5,937 nucleotides of DNA from an uncultured Eubacterium sp. (GTDB lineage Bacteria; Bacillota; Clostridia; Lachnospirales; Lachnospiraceae), in the NCBI GenBank assembly GCA_910579075.1, contig CAJTSV010000081.1, positions 1 to 5,937 on the forward strand, in the 5' to 3' direction. Shown here in pieces: positions 4,398 to 5,937 of this stretch. The number at the start of each line of letters is the position of its first letter. Position 1 is the first letter of the stretch. Under the pieces are notes generated by a model. That model was not told the origin of the DNA. It saw only the letters and a list, made by a program, of their open reading frames with translations, and did no database searches. Made by a program: the position numbers and the translations under genes.

Positions 4398-5937
4398 TCA
4401 GGAAGCAAACGGCATAAATACCGGGCGTTCATAAGCATGCTTTTGCATAACAGCCTCTGCCTGTTCTTCCGTGATTTCGCTGGCCTGTTTCGTATCATAT
4501 TCAGACTCAGCTGAATAATAATAAACGCGGGCATCCCTGCGCCTGTCATAATCCCAGATAACCGATTCTTCCAGCTGAAGCGCCGCTCCTTTTAACGTAA
4601 CATACGATTTCACGCCATCAAAAGCACTTCCCGAACCCTCGTGTGCAAGCATTCCGTTTTCGCACAAAAAATACCGGCTGCGCTCCCATCCGCTCAGTAC
4701 ATGAACGAGCTCTCCGTCAGAAATGGTGTAAATATCATAAATAATGCCATCATGCCACCCGGAATCCTTCCCTGCGTTTCCGCCAAAAATCAGTTCCCCT
4801 GTTCCATTTCCGTCCAGGTCTTTAACCAGATATCCCAGTGTCCCGTAATCCCAGTTTTTTTCCATATACAGCATGCTGCTGAAATCAAAGTCCCTGGGTT
4901 TTTCTCCATTATTTTTGAGGGCACATTCCCTTGCGGCTGCAATCAGCCCCTCATACAGGCTGCGTTCTTCCTGCGCATGAAATCCTGACGCCTGATAAAT
5001 TCCCCCGTATGAAGATGCTTCCAGTATGCCGCGTGTGTCCGGGCCATCTGCCGGAATGTCTTTACGGACTTCCTGTACCCTGCCGCCTTCCAGCTTCAAG
5101 GTCACATTTTCATAATTCCTGCCGGAATCAAGCTCCTTTACCGCATTGATATTCAAAATGCCGTTGCTCCTGCGGTAAATGGAACCGACCGTATATCCGG
5201 CTTCCCGAATCTGACTTATAATATCTTTCGAGCCTTCATACCGTTCCAGTTCCTTTATGGAAATTTCTTCTGCGGCATATTCTTCAAATCCGCTTCCAGT
5301 CCATTTCAGATAATAGGCTTTTTTGGTGTGCCCGCTCCAGCTGCCGTCCAGATATACCATATCTGGCTTGTTCCCTCTGATACGGCTGCCCCTGTCACGG
5401 CAAACAGTTCGCTCTCCCCGTCCCCGTCAAAATCCGCATAGTATTTTTGAAGCAGCGGCCCGCCGGACTGTGCCAGAATTTTTTCAGCCAGCAGCTTTTG
5501 TGCATCCTGCCCGGCCATATCGATATCTTTTTTTCTTCCACATTTTTGGCCGTCAGGAAAAAGATACCGCCTGCCCCCACAAGCGCAGACAGAAAAAGCG
5601 TAACGGCAAGCCGCGGCTTTTTTGTATATAAAATATGACGAATCCGCCAAAACGGGCCGTAAGCGGCGGCCCGCCCTGCACGGACGCCGATTCCAGAAGC
5701 GTATTGGAATAACGCCTGCGTTCCTCCATGCTTTTCCCGCGCAGGACACACTCATCGCAGTACATTTCCAGGTCTTTTCCCATATACAGGCATGCAGCCC
5801 ATACAAGCGGATGGAACCAGTGGACTGCCGCCGCAAACGCTGCAAGGCATTTCAGCAGCGGGTCAGCATTTTTGATATGCTGCCGTTCGTGGGCCAGGAT
5901 ATCTGCCCGCCCGGAACCGGAAAGCTTTTGCGGCAGG
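4398..5937 (-). pseudogene. M56 family (BlaR1-type) zinc metallopeptidase with exported D-x-D-G-x-G tail, frameshifted three times; 5' end beyond window
   Basis: Members of this family are membrane peptidases that sense cell-wall or peptide stress and cut a repressor. From the edge the first frame gives LAHERQHIKNADPLLK with the HExxH zinc site, then HWFHPLVW and KDLEMYCDECVLR, the conserved block with the further acidic ligand, up to YSNTLLES (about 5688). The next frame carries RIRHILYTKKPRLA and the last membrane helix (AVTLFLSALVGAGGIFFL). The third carries DIDMAGQDAQ onwards with DFDGDGESEL (5405-5434). The fourth (from about 5375 to 4398) carries the remaining exported tail with DLDGNGTGEL (4791-4820) and the end VFMPFAS. 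Joined, the parts make one sensible protein, so this is one gene. Each change equals the net loss of one base (modulo 3). No BlaI-like repressor gene is visible; it could lie just outside. Alternatives are consensus errors in the assembly or, at one site, programmed frameshifting. As read, no full-length protein is made without recoding. Confidence 0.85.
5487..5533 (-). other. in-phase A AAA AAG slippery heptamer with downstream hairpin (candidate -1 frameshift site)
   Basis: On the minus strand the incoming M56 frame reads GTG GAA GAA AAA AAG ATA. The heptamer A AAA AAG (5533-5527) is therefore in the exact phase used by dnaX-type -1 frameshifting. A -1 slip gives AAA AAA GAT ATC GAT ATG, which enters the frame carrying the rest of the peptidase. 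An imperfect hairpin follows after 11 bases: GCCGGGCAG (5515-5507) pairs with CTGCTGGC (5494-5487), with one bulged G and one G-U pair. The 11-base spacing is longer than usual for a stimulator. The same run (7 A) is also a simple place for a one-base loss from 8 A. Confidence 0.4.

Noticed and set aside
4398..5360. Separate 320-codon gene starting at ATG 5360
   Set aside because: It has no signal peptide, although its content looks extracytoplasmic, and no close ribosome site. Its beginning joins naturally to the M56 tail if one base is restored.

Overview
The window reads as part of a low-GC-type Gram-positive chromosome, most likely a gut clostridium of the Lachnospiraceae kind. This is an inference from three things: strong AGGAGG-like ribosome sites, a codon use rich in CTG/CAG/GAA/AAA at roughly 50% GC, and a gene set of M56 (BlaR1-type) metallopeptidase, OmpR-type regulator, short histidine kinase and MacB/FtsX-type ABC transporter. 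No marker gene fixes the species. Every supported gene is on the minus strand, so transcription runs from high to low coordinates. The plus-strand open frames are shadows.

In transcription order, the window starts inside an M56 peptidase gene (5937 to 4398). It keeps the HExxH zinc motif, the D-x-E-M-x-C-D-E block, a membrane segment and a long exported tail with two D-x-D-G-x-G motifs. It is spread over three frame changes, all in the same direction, so it is annotated as a pseudogene or interrupted gene. One frame change sits exactly on an in-phase A AAA AAG slippery heptamer. Next come a small signal-peptide protein of unknown family (4356 to 3907), an OmpR/PhoB-type response regulator (3869 to 3207) and a histidine kinase (3213 to 2209) that overlaps the regulator by 7 bases. 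A clear Rho-independent terminator (2170 to 2138) closes this block.

An AT-rich, strongly strand-asymmetric spacer follows (2137 to 1888). It is largely built of a 56-58 bp tandem repeat whose units each resemble the ribosome binding site of the next gene. The ABC ATPase (1887 to 1132) and its FtsX-type permease (1117 to 1, running off the window) come next, 14 bases apart.

Taken together this looks like an envelope-stress or antimicrobial-peptide response locus. A membrane peptidase-sensor and a two-component system lie beside an ABC exporter/detoxification pair that the two-component system probably controls. The regulatory link is inferred from gene order, and the substrate cannot be read from the sequence. 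The least ordinary items are the broken M56 gene with its slippery site, the repeat array carrying ribosome-site copies, the 13-residue duplication in the kinase dimerisation hairpin, and the unrecognised secreted protein.
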